From the NCBI GenBank assembly GCA_029891385.1, contig CM057228.1, forward strand, positions 63,556,523-63,620,522: DNA of 64,000 nt, written 5' to 3'. Shown here one piece after another: positions 49,430-60,715 of the stretch. The notes below the pieces were generated by a model. The model saw nothing but the letters and a program-made list of their open reading frames with translations, was not told the DNA's origin and ran no database searches. Source of the stretch: Erythroxylum novogranatense. Its lineage: Eukaryota > Streptophyta > Magnoliopsida > Malpighiales > Erythroxylaceae. The position numbers were made by a program, and so were the translations under genes. How positions within the stretch are numbered: position 1 is the first letter of the stretch; each line of letters opens with the position of its first letter.

Positions 49430-50110
49430 TCAAATAGACTTTGCAATTAAGCCTCCAATGGCCATCTTTACCATGATGGAAGCAAGTTCCTTTCGGGCGC
49501 TTCTTTGGTCTTCTTCTTGATGGCGCTTCCTTAGGTTTCTTTGCCTTCTTCTTCTTTGGGTTCTTTTCTTCTTGGACCCAAAAGATGAAGAAGCAACCAC
49601 CAACACTTGCTTACTATCACTCTTGATAGTGCCTTTCATTGTCTTGAGCATATTGATCAGCTCAGGTATTGTAGTGGATATTTGGTTCATCCGATAGTTT
49701 AGCACAAACTGTGCATAACTGTCGGACAATCCAACCAGAATTAAGTCTATACTTAATTCATGATCCATTGCAAAACCTAAAACGGCCAATCTCTCAATAT
49801 AGCCATTCATCTTTAGGGCGTACTGCACAGCAGATGTCCCTGGAGCCATCTTGGTAGTGAAGAGAAGCCTTGAGGTCTCGAACCTTTCGGACCGGGCTTG
49901 CTCGTCAAACAGACTCCCTAAGATGAAAAACTATAGTATGAGCATCCATGGACTCGTCTTTGCTTTTGCGCTCGGTGACATCGACGCAAGCATAATGCAA
50001 GTCGCCATGTCACATCCTTTAGATGCTTACTATATGCCTTCGATCATCATCGAAGCATCGGCAGCGAGTGCATCTGAAGCGGAAAATCTAGGATATATCC
50101 GGACTTTCAG
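49430..50110 (-). pseudogene. Copia gag (frameshifted)
   Basis: UBN2-type gag fragment: MAPGTSAVQYALKMNGYIERL and FVLNYRMN...TIPELINMLKT are clear (49620-49849). The upstream part (about 49850-50060) is readable only with frame changes, two of them at 49968-49975 where CTG codons appear as CG. The zinc knuckle (about 49440-49490) is in a different frame and reads CFHHGKDGHWRLNC, with His in place of the second Cys. Confidence 0.8.
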
Positions 50111-50384
50111 ATCGAGAACTATTCTCGATTCCTTAACGATCAAGAAAATTCGGTCCGATTAACTTGTTGGAATCCATCGTGACGAAGATTCACACTTGGC
50201 GACATTTTCAAACAACCTACACGGATAGAGAGGAAGAATGTTAGAATAGGAATAGCTGCATAATCATAAGGACTTGAATGATATGCAAAAAACTCCCACT
50301 AGTTTCATAGAATCCATAACCCTCATTACGAATCCAAAGAAACAAAGTGACATAATGTCCTAGTGGGTCGATATCCGATATTGC

Positions 50385-50785
50385 TAAGAATGACCTTGGG
50401 TTTACCCAACAAGCCATAACTTAGGTCAATCGGTAGGTATCGAACATACCAATTGCATCATCGATAATCGACATTGAGAATGACCTTGGGTTTACCCAAC
50501 AAGCCACCTTATGTCTCGGGAGGTATCGGATATACCAATTACATCTTAGACACAACTATCGATCAGTGCTATCAACTTGTTGATGTATGCACTTACATTG
50601 GGTATCAACTCTTTGATGCGCATACATCCGATGTATGCTACCCAATTTCACCTCATCACGTTGACCTTGAGTTTACTCAACAAACCAACGCTTCCAGTGA
50701 AAACCAACCCATTAATCAGAAAATCATATTTTCATGGTTCGAACATATCCGTATAGAGTGAGCTTGGGTTTACCCAACAACCCAT
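50385..50785. repeat. Dispersed repeats with TTGGGTTTACCCAA
   Basis: The phrase GACCTTGGGTTTACCCAACAAGCC, shortened or changed, occurs about four times (near 50391, 50477, 50665, 50762). The first two lie in an 86-bp direct repeat that also includes a GGTATCGRAYATACCAATT segment. The core is nearly palindromic. Confidence 0.75.
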
Positions 50786-50989
50786 TCCTATAAGAACTCT
50801 GGTTCTTACCATATTAATGGAAGGCGTTAGTTTTCATATACCAAGGAGGGATTTAGAAACTCTAGACTCCAAGCAGAAGGATTATAGTCACGAAGACTAT
50901 TGGAATGATTTAGATTTCATCAATCGCATTGAATCAATCCTTATAATCATCCATCATCCAACCTGAGCATGTCACAAGTCGACTTTCAT

Positions 50990-51305
50990 CAAATGCAAGT
51001 CACCTTATGCTTCTGCCCACACACAAGTCGACTTGTATGACACAAGTCGACTTGTATGACACAAGTCGACTTATTTCACCTGCCCATGTATAAGTCGACT
51101 TACAAGAAGCTACAAGTCGACTTATACTGAAATCTTGAACAAGTCGACTTATCCAGAAAACAAGTCGACTTATCCAGAAAACAAGTCGACTTATCCTGCA
51201 AACAAGTCGACTTATCCTGCAAACAAGTCGACTTATGTGGCAAACAAGTCGACTTATGTGGCAAACAAGTCGACTTATGTGGCAAACAAGTCGACTTATT
51301 CTGCA
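50990..51305. repeat. 21-bp minisatellite around AAGTCGACTT
   Basis: About a dozen ACAAGTCGACTTAT-bearing units. From about 51139 they form a regular 21-bp array with three sub-types (CCAGAAA, CCTGCAA, GTGGCAA endings), each expanded two or three times. Because the core is palindromic and the period is a multiple of three, both strands stay open (NKSTYPE and KSTCLPH repeats). This is not evidence of a gene. Confidence 0.9.
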
Positions 51306-52407
51306 AGATTGCTATTATTTCTAATCGGCTAATTCCCCAATCAATGCAATTCCAATTCACAATACCATCATACCTAAGGTAATATCTGTTAGTTGATGTA
51401 TCAATGAACACTTCATTGATCCATGAATGCCTTAAATAGTTAAACTATATGAAAAGCTTGAAATGAGTCATAACTCTAAGATTTCCAAATAATTTAGGAA
51501 CACCCAAATTATCACCCTAAGCATCTCTAACTAGTGTATATTTTCTCAAAATGACTTGGCACAAGCCACAAAATTTATGATGGCCAAAACAAACAAGATC
51601 TTGATATATACTAACGAGGCGCTAATATGACTTATATGGCATTCAAAAATTCTTGGAAAAGCAACTTCAAGCAATTCACTTAGGCAATCATACTACATCA
51701 AGATAACACATTTTTAATCACATTAAAAATGCTGCAAGGCATTGGAATTGAAAAAGCAAACTCAATCAAGCCAAGCAAAACAGTCCCAACAATTTTCACC
51801 AAAACTGTCCAGTTCTGTACATTGCTTGAAATGATCAATGAAACAATTTCAATAAATCATGAGAAAATTATATAGGTTACTAAATGTTCAGAAAATGCTA
51901 CCTGAATTTTTTCAGGATTTTAGGCCATCAGAAACTCAGTCAACCAAAATAACAAAACCGATTAAAATTCTGTGTTCATCAACACAGCAATTCCCAACAG
52001 CATAGAATAAAATCGAAAATAAATATCCAATCACCTTGAAATCCAATTTCCATGCTCACAAACATTCACCAACATCTTAGAGACATTTAGGTGAAGGAAA
52101 ATCCAGAAAAAGATTTTTCTAGAATTTATTATTGATTTTATACTACTGCCTGTTCACAGAATCGTTTCAAAAACAGCATCTGTAAGCTTAGGGAAATAAT
52201 TAGTAAAACTTTATCTAATCAAATCGATAAATTCTGAAAATTCATAGACATATTCTCTAACATGTTATGAACATTCCTGGGCAGAAAAATTTCGAAAACC
52301 CTATCTCTATAGCAATTCGAAATCTGAACAGAATACATGCTACAACATCACAAGCAATTAGGGTTTATGATCTAGCTTGATTAAAGCTTCATACACGACA
52401 CAGGCAC

Positions 52408-52419
52408 GCTCTGATACCA
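52408..52419 (-). other. Primer-binding site of the copia element
   Basis: TGGTATCAGAGC on the minus strand, one base from the 5' LTR. Confidence 0.88.
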
Positions 52420-52420
52420 C

Positions 52421-54245
52421 TGTAGGAAAATCCCGGAGGAACATCACATGTTCCAGCAGCGGAAAAAAATTTTTATTCCGGGACCTTCCCAAACCCAGGA
52501 TCCCGGTGTCGGTATGAAAACCTCAAACTGAATAGCCAATAGAGACTATCTCTAAAGGTATCCACGCAGAGATCGAAAACCTAACCGAGTCAAACCCTTT
52601 GACCCGGAATAGTTAGAACAGAATAAGAGCTGCTAGACCCTACCTCTGTCCTGGAGAGCTTGAGAAAACGTTGGAACCTTGTGCTTGGAGAGGAGAAGAA
52701 ATCGATGATGGCTTGATGAAGAAGAAGAAAATGAAACTTTCTTTTCAAAGCTTAACACTTAAGCTTCCTTTTCTCTTCCTTTCATAAAACCTACGACCAT
52801 CCTCTTCCATAAGCCTTCTTATGTTGATTTTTAACACTTAAAAATCAATCCATAAGCTTAGGACAAATAGAGGCTTTATATCCATTAGTTTATTTAATGA
52901 ATAAAGTAATAAACTTTGACTTTTCAAAGTTTTATCCTCTCCTTTCCTCATTCCAACGTCCATGTACATATATATATATAATAATTAATTAATTAATTAC
53001 TTAATTAATTAATTAGAATATATTTGCTAAGGTCCAGTCCAACTGGGGTCGGTCCTACCGGCCTACCGGGCCCCGGTGTTGAAACAGCTCCGGAAACCTT
53101 TCTTAGCAATATTGATGTCGCGATCTCATCGGGACATATCTCGATCTCATCGGGATCCATTTAATCCTAATGCTCTCCATAATTGGAACTCTGTCCAAGT
53201 ACTATTTTACAGATTCTCTGAGTCACTCTTATGCGTGTGATCCTTTAGGTTTCCGGTAATGTTGGCCACTTAGATTAACAATTAATCTGAGCAAGTCATG
53301 AGCGGTATCTAGCAACACATCATGACCCCCAATTGACCGGAAAGTAATCGGTTTGATGAATTCATCACGAACCAGATCACGAACCCTTCCATGACAATTC
53401 TTGTGCAATTAGTCCTTTCATCATCCTATACCCCACTTGGTTATGAGTATGGCTAATATGTCAACTCTTCTTAGACTAAGTCTAGCCCAGTGAAATCGGT
53501 TCTGTCGAGGACTCATTACTTTATATGTCCATGAAGACACTCTTCATGACATAGTCATGCTCTGGCCAGAGACTTAAAGTAATGATCCTGACAAGAGGCC
53601 AGGGTATCTCTTCTGTTCTCACAGAAGTGATGAATCCTTTATTGGCTACTCAATTACCTTCGAATACCTCAAGCTGTACCCAAGCACCACCCTATGAGTA
53701 ACCTCTGGAAGGCCACAAGGAATGGAGTCATGCAGGATCAAGTATCAAGATATCCTTGAGTACCTCAAGTCTAAGGATACTTGCACCATTGCTATGATGA
53801 GATTATCACTGACATTAAATCCATGTGATGATCTCATGGCAGGTCATCCAATGAACTTACTACCACTAGTAAGCATCCATATGTCAACTCTAAATATCTC
53901 ATATTTACAGTTTACGAGATCCTTGCTTGATCCAATCAAGGAGTATGACATATCTAATCATGGGATTAATGATGTCTAGTCTCATTAATCCTATGACTAG
54001 GAGAATTTGAATCTTGACATAATTGCACATGATAGGAATCTCGGGATTATGATCACATCATAATTTCCTTCATGCTATGTCATATATCATGGACTTCATT
54101 AATTTGATTAAAGATCAATATCAATTCATAACAAAATGAATATCAAATAAATGAAACATGCCTTTCTTTATTTATTCATAAAGTCTGTACATGACTATGA
54201 ATAAAAAGCGCTAAAGGGGATTGCCTTTAGGGCACTACTCTAACA
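52421..54245 (-). mobile_element. 5' LTR of the copia element (1825 bp)
   Basis: Partner of 44510-46328, followed by the duplication CAATA. Same AT-rich repeat tract at 52965-53015. No coding region. Confidence 0.93.
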
Positions 54246-54250
54246 CAATA

Positions 54251-54352
54251 TGCTTCAAATCTTCGTTTTATGTCACAATTTCATATAAATTTTTCTCATT
54301 TTGGTATATGAAGGCAATTATAACCTATAAATGCAGTTGGAGAGAATTAAGT
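54251..54352. other. Short unassigned flank
   Basis: Continuation of 43840-44509 on the other side of the copia element; no feature seen. Confidence 0.5.
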
Positions 54353-55152
54353 TGTTGGGCCCCGATTCCTCTTTCTTATTAAATAAGCATGTTTAAATTT
54401 ATTTTTAAGGTTTAGTTTGCCTAATTCCTTTTAGTTAGAATAAATTTGAGGTTTTTAGTGCTTAAGTTAATGAAAATTAAATGGAGGGGTTAAGTTAAAA
54501 TTAGAGTTTGTATGTAGTTAGAAATTAAAGGAAAGAGATGATATGGGGGTAATTTAGGAATTCCACTAATGTTTTAAAGGTTAAGGCTTATAAGGAGGCG
54601 GTATTTTAGTCTTTTAAGAATCATGAAAGGAAGAAGGAAAGAAACAAATGGTGTGGCCATATAGATGAATAAGGAGGACGAAAATTGCAAGTATAAAGAG
54701 AGGATAAGTGAAACTAGGCACTTTTAGGCTTAGGCTTTAAAGATAAGAAACAAAATTTGCTAAGTCATTGGAGAGAAGACTTACGACACTTACAAAGAAA
54801 AGAAAGGGAGAGCTTCGGTTGAGTGGAGAGAAGAAGAAGAAGAAGAAGAAGAGGAGATTAGGGCTTTGTCAATTCTTGCTTTAGAAAAGAGAATTTGAGA
54901 GTTCTTTAAGAAGAAAAAGGAAGAGGAAGGTTTAATCCTCCATTAGAAACAAGAAGCAATTTCGTGGGAGTCATTTTTAAGGTAAGAGTATGAAAATCCT
55001 TTGGAATTTTGATGGGTTTTGGTTCTAATAGCTTAGGAAAAGTATGGGTAAGGTTTTATAGGTTCAATTTCATGCTTTCATTTCCTAAGAATTTGTCAAT
55101 TGTGACAACTCATGTTAGGTTAGAATTTTGTGTTTTGATGAAGGTTAAGAGA
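54353..55152 (+). mobile_element. LTR E, first part
   Basis: Starts TGTTGGGCCCCG like the reverse complement of element A's LTR end and shares its general order: a shortage of coding, a stretch ending in a GA-rich tract with GAA repeats at 54829-54855, then GGTAAG. It is therefore an A-related LTR in plus orientation. Interrupted by the solo LTR at 55153. The 3' end and partner are not found. Confidence 0.6.
54829..54855. repeat. (GAA)n microsatellite
   Basis: Eight or so GAA units. Confidence 0.9.
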
Positions 55153-56518
55153 TGTTGGGACCCGATCTCGAAACTGGACCCTAACCGGAAAAACGAAAAA
55201 ACGAAGGAACGAATAGCGAAACAAATGAACAGACAAAATCAAAAGATTACGAATCCGAAGCGAAAACAAATCGAATCGGAAGTCATAAGAATCGAATACA
55301 TATCGGAAAGCGAAATCGAACACGAAACGAATAGGTTCGGAATCAAAAGCGAATCGAAACAAAGCAAACAAACCAAATGGTTCAATGAAATTGAATTAAA
55401 ACGAATTTCAAATTTTCGACATTCGAGAACTCAAACTTTTAAACAAAACAAACTTGTCGCGTTGGAACCCACTAAGACATTTAATCTAAACCAAACAAAT
55501 CCGGTATAATTTTTTTTTCTTTCTTTCACATCTTATCCATCTTTATTCAATCTTATACAAATCGAACAATGTAATTTCCCCTTTTTAGAAATTCATCCTT
55601 AAACAAAAACTCAATTTATTCGATTCTTCTTAATCATGCAATATCTTAATCTCATCTTTAAAACAAAACATCTATCTTATTCTTATTTTTCTTTTTCTTT
55701 TGTCAATAACACTTATCCATATACTACCATACAAAAATCGGATAGTATAACGACTGTATTTTAAAAAACCCAAAAACCTGCAAATAGTTTAAAACTCACT
55801 TCTATAAACTAGCTCATTCAAACCACACAATTCGTCAGACCTCCTGTTCGGAATCCAAACTCAATCCAAATCACATTATCCGTATCCAATTCACATTCAA
55901 TATACAAATCATAAATCATCATACACAATTTCATAATTCAAGTCCTTATACAAATTCATAATTCGATCCAATATACCAATTTCATATACCATATCCATGT
56001 ACAATTTCATACTCAAGTTCGGAATTCATTTTCATTCCGAAATAAATACACTACATACTTTAATGGCATTCCACGCCATATACAATACCAATAATTCCAA
56101 ATACATAAAAACACAAAATGAACAAAATCGAACAAAGTCTTGACTTTTTTTCATCCGATCTCCTACTCGATACCTGGAGATGGGGATGAAAGGGTGGTGA
56201 GCTTATAGCTCGTGGATAACATGTTTATAGATTGAACAATAAGCAAAAGCCATTTCTCAAAATCTTTTCCATCTTATAAAGGATTTCACAGAAGAAATTT
56301 CATCGAATGCTTATTTCATTAACTTTTCAATTTTTCAAAACATTTATAAACAATTCCCAAAACTTTCACAGTCGTAAAACTCAATTTATCATTTCTCAAA
56401 ATTCCAAAACTTTTCACAATTTATAACTAAAATAGAAAACATGAATGCATCACATTATAAACAAATCAAAATCACATAACACAGTAAAATGGTTTGGTTC
56501 GGTCTAAAACGGAACGTA

Positions 56519-56596
56519 CTGCACATTCCTGCAGAGCGGTCCTGTGCAGCCGTGAACGGAACGTGCTACACTTTCCCGCATAGAGGTCCAGTGTAG
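56519..56596 (-). other. Tandem two-tier hairpins in the solo LTR
   Basis: 56519-56549: outer CTGCACA/TGTGCAG, inner CTGC/GCGG (one wobble). 56566-56596: outer CTACACT/AGTGTAG, inner CCGC/GAGG (one mismatch). Same positions relative to the LTR as in element C. Confidence 0.6.
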
Positions 56597-56675
56597 CCGT
56601 GAACTTGTGGGAGTTCGAAATCGGAGCTCCAGTGCCATTAGCGGGCAGGCGGGAGAAGCCTTTAAAAAAAAACAA

Positions 56676-56691
56676 GACAAGTGCACTTGTC
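56676..56691 (-). other. Perfect 16-bp palindrome
   Basis: GACAAGTGCACTTGTC. It corresponds to GTCAA...TTGAC around TGTGCAC in A (7632-7648) and GTCACGTGCACGTTGAC in F (63116-63132). Confidence 0.6.
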
Positions 56692-59317
56692 CCACTTATG
56701 GGACCTGACCAAACCCACATAACACATCAATCACTCTTGAAAATCGGATTGCTCGAAGGCATATTTTGAAAACTTAATTTTTCATATTGTGTCATACTAG
56801 ACACATTAACCTTCACAAATGCACATACTTTCATATAGCAATTTTCCATACACATGTCATATAGCAAACCACAATTCATCAATCAATTTCATAACAATTC
56901 AAAATCATATTCAATTCATAATAATTCATAAACAAAGTAAGCAATACTTTTGATAATTTATCAAAATCGTCTATAAATAAATAAATGAACCAATGTATCA
57001 CTTTTCATAAGCAACAAATCCTTAAAGCATAATGAATTCAAACAATTATTCCCATTTTATCAAATCATTCAAAACCCTCGAAAGTAACAATTGAATCATT
57101 TTATTAAAATGCCCGAAACAATTGTAGAAATTTTCCAATCATTCCAAAATCAACGAATTTTATCATTCGAAAATCATAATTTTCAAACATTAACATAAAC
57201 AATAATTTATAAACATTTTGCTTCTTGATTTTTCAAAATCACAATGGTAGCTTATAATTCAAGATATAAACACATTACCCACCTCATTTTCATGCTTGAA
57301 ACTTGTCCATAGCTCTAATTTCTCCATTCCTTTCCTTAATTTTCCTCATCCAAGACAAAAACCCTAATTTACAATTTTCCAAAAATTAAACATCACCTAA
57401 GGTATAATCACCAAAATCAACTTGAGAATTCACAAACCCACAACATTCTTAAGCCATAAGAATTAAAATCTTTCAAAAATAAACAAATCAAAATCTCAAT
57501 CTTACCTTAATCTTCCCCAAATTTCGAAAATTTTTGGCTTGGATGGAAGCTCTTGTCTTCTTCCATCTTTTTCCTCTTGAATAAGCATCAAAACCCTCTT
57601 GGAATCTAAAAAGAAAACGAAACCCTAATCACTTTTCTTCTTCCCCATTTCTTTCCACCGAAATCTCCTTCCTCTTCTCTCTTCTTTCTTTTTTTCTCTT
57701 GTTCTTCTCTTAAAATTTTGGGCTCCTCCTTCTAAAAATGACAGGCCCTTAATTTGTCTTTAATTGATTGCAAAAAGAACATTAAGCCCTTCCATGCAAG
57801 CCTTCTAACTTAACTCTTTAAGTAATCTTCCAAAATTGCCCCTGAACTTTGTTTCAATTCATGCTTATTTTAGGACATTTTTCTCACCATCAAATTGAAG
57901 GAATTTGGCTAAACTTCCTCTAGAGAAATGTTCCTCATTGTCTTAATTTCATAACGTCACCAAAATCATTTGATTTGGTGCACTACTCCAAAAATTATAC
58001 TCCAAACATTTTGGGTTGTTCTTATGCAAAAACATTTTCCAGCACTTTACTTCCATCCAAACATTGACATTCTTAAAGAATAAATTGAAACTTGAATCCT
58101 TTATAACATTTGTATCCCTATTTCTCTAGTTTAATCCAAATCAAGATTCACCTCATTTGGATGACTAGAGCAAAAGTTATGGCCAAAAGAGTTTCAGATC
58201 TTATTAATCCAAGACTAAACACTAAATCCTGACTTCCATTCAGAATTTGAAAATCTTAAGGGCTTAATTGAAATTTAATTCCTTCATATGACTTATAGCC
58301 CCATGTTTCTATTTTATTTTTCATCAAAAATCAGATCAATCGGATCTCCACAGATCAAGAATTTCTCATAAGACTGAACCATGTTCTGAAAATTTCCCAA
58401 CTCACTTAGATTAGATCAATCACCCTCAATTTAATCTCAAAAAAATTCACAAATTTCCTATTCTGATGTAGATAATTGTCTTAGGGATCTAACGGTTTGA
58501 AAATCAAGTCAATCGGATGTCGGACAGAAAAGATATAAGCAAAAGATTGGACAAAGGTCAGACGAGGAAGAAAAAATAGCAAAATTAGAAGGAATCAAAA
58601 CGGCGTCGCATCGGCTGGGCATGCACCAAAATGGCATCCCACGGGGAGAATCGGACGTGCACAGAGGAGAAGAAATGCAAAATGATGACATCGTACGCGG
58701 CCGAAATGACAGTGCGCGCTGGGCCCCATTTGCGGAGCCCAACTTCAGAAGTCTTAAACCTTGTGCTTAAAACCCTGTAGATCATTTCCTAACATTCCAC
58801 AATAGTGGTTAGCGCACACAAATCAAACATCAAAATCATATCTTGAATATTTCATAGAAATCATAGCTCTAAGCCTCTATTTTGTTTTGAAGCAAGAATC
58901 ACCTCAATCGGAGCTCTATAGCTCAAGATATACTTAAAATTCCAAAGTGTGTTTATACCTTAATCATGCTCTTGAAACTGAACTCTCACTTTCTTACAAC
59001 CAAAATTTCTCATCTCAAATTCACAAGCTACCAAATTTCATGGAGAGATAAATTCATGTCTTAGAAATCTATCTCTTTAAGAATCACTTCATTTAGAGGC
59101 CGGATGAGGGAGTTATGATCACAAGAATCGAACATGTTCATAACCTCAATCATGCAGTAACATGTCTTGGTACGATTGTCATAACTTTCACCACAAATGT
59201 TGGATTAGTTTCATTTTTTGACCATTGGAAAGAAGACTTCGAGATCTAAAACTTTTATGAAGACCACAAAGTCATATTTTGCCTCTAAAATGGTCAAAAT
59301 CACAGTTTTGGCAAGCT

Positions 59318-59490
59318 TAAACGAACATCCATGTCCGTTTAACGGAAATGAATCGAGCTTAGAGTCCCAAATGACCCGAGATAGTTCATTAAACGGACAT
59401 CCAAAGGACATGGGCAATGCAAAGGGTCCTTTTTGACCCGTATATGTCCGTTAAACGGACATGGGGGACCTAAAGTCCATTAAACAGACA
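59318..59490. repeat. ACGGACATG inverted repeat cluster
   Basis: Five or more copies of ACGGACAT or its complement, including the perfect palindrome ATGTCCGTTAAACGGACAT at about 59443-59461. This stretch has no counterpart in the element C LTRs. Confidence 0.75.
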
Positions 59491-59711
59491 TGGGGGTTCC
59501 CAAGACCCCTCCAAACGCTTTCCAATCCCCATAGTTGTCACAACCCCAAATCATAAACAACATCCTAACTTATAACTATCATATCTTTTCATTTCATCAA
59601 ATGCTGATAATTCATTTATACCCTTCTTTCATTACCAAAAATCATACCATATTTTCTCATTTTATGTCATTTTAAAATTTCAAATTTTCAAAGAAAGTTC
59701 GGGGTCCAACA

Positions 59712-59857
59712 AGAGAGGCAAGAAGAGTTAGAGGAAAGGCAAATTGATCAAGTTTAAAGCTAAAGGAATTAAAATGGGTGATTTTTTAATAATTGAGTTA
59801 ATAAGCACATTAAATTTATTGTCATAAATGCCATTTATTGCTTTCCAATGACTTACC
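59712..59857 (+). mobile_element. LTR E, second part
   Basis: Resumes after the AGAGA duplication. By eye it matches the reverse complement of 7930-8020 of A's LTR (the phrase around AATTGAGTTAATAAG). Cut by LTR F at 59858. Confidence 0.55.
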
Positions 59858-60569
59858 TGTTGGACCCCAAACTTTTCTTGAAATTTTGAAGTATAAATTG
59901 AAATTAGATGAGGAGTTTGTGGTGAATTATTCATCTGCAAAGAAAAAGACAATTCAAGAATGTGAATTGTTATATGAGATTAAGATAGGTGAAATATGTT
60001 TTCATTATTGATGTTTATGATTAATTATGGCTTAAAATGGTGTTTTGAGTTTAAATCGAATTGATAGTGAATGAATTGCTTTAAATGGAGTGGAAAAGCA
60101 AGAAATGATTAGTTAAAGTGTTAGATTATGGAGAATTGAAAATCTGAAATGTTAAGGATGAATAGTAGCAAAAAATGGCAATTTGGATGTGAAATCTTTG
60201 TGAATTTTTGTGGCTTGATCTAGGCAGATTTTGACCAAATGATCTTCATAAAAATTGTAGCTTCTTTTGAAAGCTTGCTATCGCTTTAAAGTATGACATG
60301 TTTCGATATCGGGATTGACATTTATGATTAGTCAAATTGAAGTGTATGTTTGATTTTGAAAAAGCTCATAAGTGTAGGATTTTGTATACAGTATTTTGAG
60401 GAAAAATTATAGACTGATGTGTTTTGGATAGAGTTCAGTGATCTACATGAAAGTCATAGAAGATTGTTCTAATTTTTCAATGATGTATCATATGTTATTG
60501 GTGGATTTGGGAATTGGAAGATATGAAATTTTAAAGTTTGGATATGATATAGGATGACACATTTCTGGG

Positions 60570-60715
60570 CATGTTCGCCGCGGCGAACTTCTGCCCTCGC
60601 CGCAGCGAGCTCCAACATTTTCACCGCGGCGAGCTTTTGATTTCGCCTCGGCAAGCTCCAACATTTTCGCCGTGGTGAGCTTCTGATTTCGCCACAGCGA
60701 AATCCTGTTCTCCAA
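60570..60715. repeat. GC-rich CGCCGCGGCGA repeats in LTR F
   Basis: Four to five degenerate units of about 33 bases, with cores such as CGCCGCGGCGA and CGCCGCAGCGA separated by CTTCTGATTT or CTCCAACATTTT. Confidence 0.75.

Larger units (their letters stand above)
50165..52407 (-). other. Long 5' leader of the copia element
   Basis: Over 2 kb between PBS and gag with no supported gene. It holds a dispersed repeat with TTGGGTTTACCCAA (about 50388-50780) and the AAGTCGACTT minisatellite (about 50990-51305). The rest is AT-rich and unremarkable. Confidence 0.75.
44510..54245 (-). mobile_element. Complete Ty1/copia element (9.7 kb)
   Basis: LTRs 44510-46328 and 52421-54245, starting TGTAGGAAAAT and ending CTCTAACA, with target duplication CAATA (44505-44509 and 54246-54250). 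The PBS is at 52408-52419 and the polypurine tract at 46329-46343. The gene order on the minus strand is gag, protease, integrase, RT, RNase H, which is diagnostic of Ty1/copia. The reading frame is broken many times. The 2.2-kb leader carries two repeat arrays. Confidence 0.95.
55153..59711 (-). mobile_element. C-family solo LTR (4559 bp)
   Basis: Starts TGTTGGGACCCG, ends TTCGGGGTCCAACA and is flanked by the perfect duplication AGAGA (55148-55152 and 59712-59716). It has no internal segment, so an element was reduced to one LTR by recombination. It contains hairpins at 56154-56188, 56199-56211, 56519-56549, 56566-56596 and 56676-56691, a GC-rich tract (58598-58735) and a palindromic ACGGACATG cluster (59318-59490). 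It is a diverged member relative to element C. Confidence 0.93.

Noticed and set aside
50990..51305. Possible CRISPR array
   Set aside because: Plant retrotransposon leader; repeats are contiguous without unique spacers of constant size.
51135..51411. Repetitive proteins on both strands (NKSTYPE and KSTCLPH repeats)
   Set aside because: Produced by a 21-bp array with a palindromic core; no start context or domain.
55009..55509. A 166-codon plus-strand frame
   Set aside because: It starts in LTR E and continues into the antisense of the solo C LTR, across a confirmed insertion boundary at 55153.
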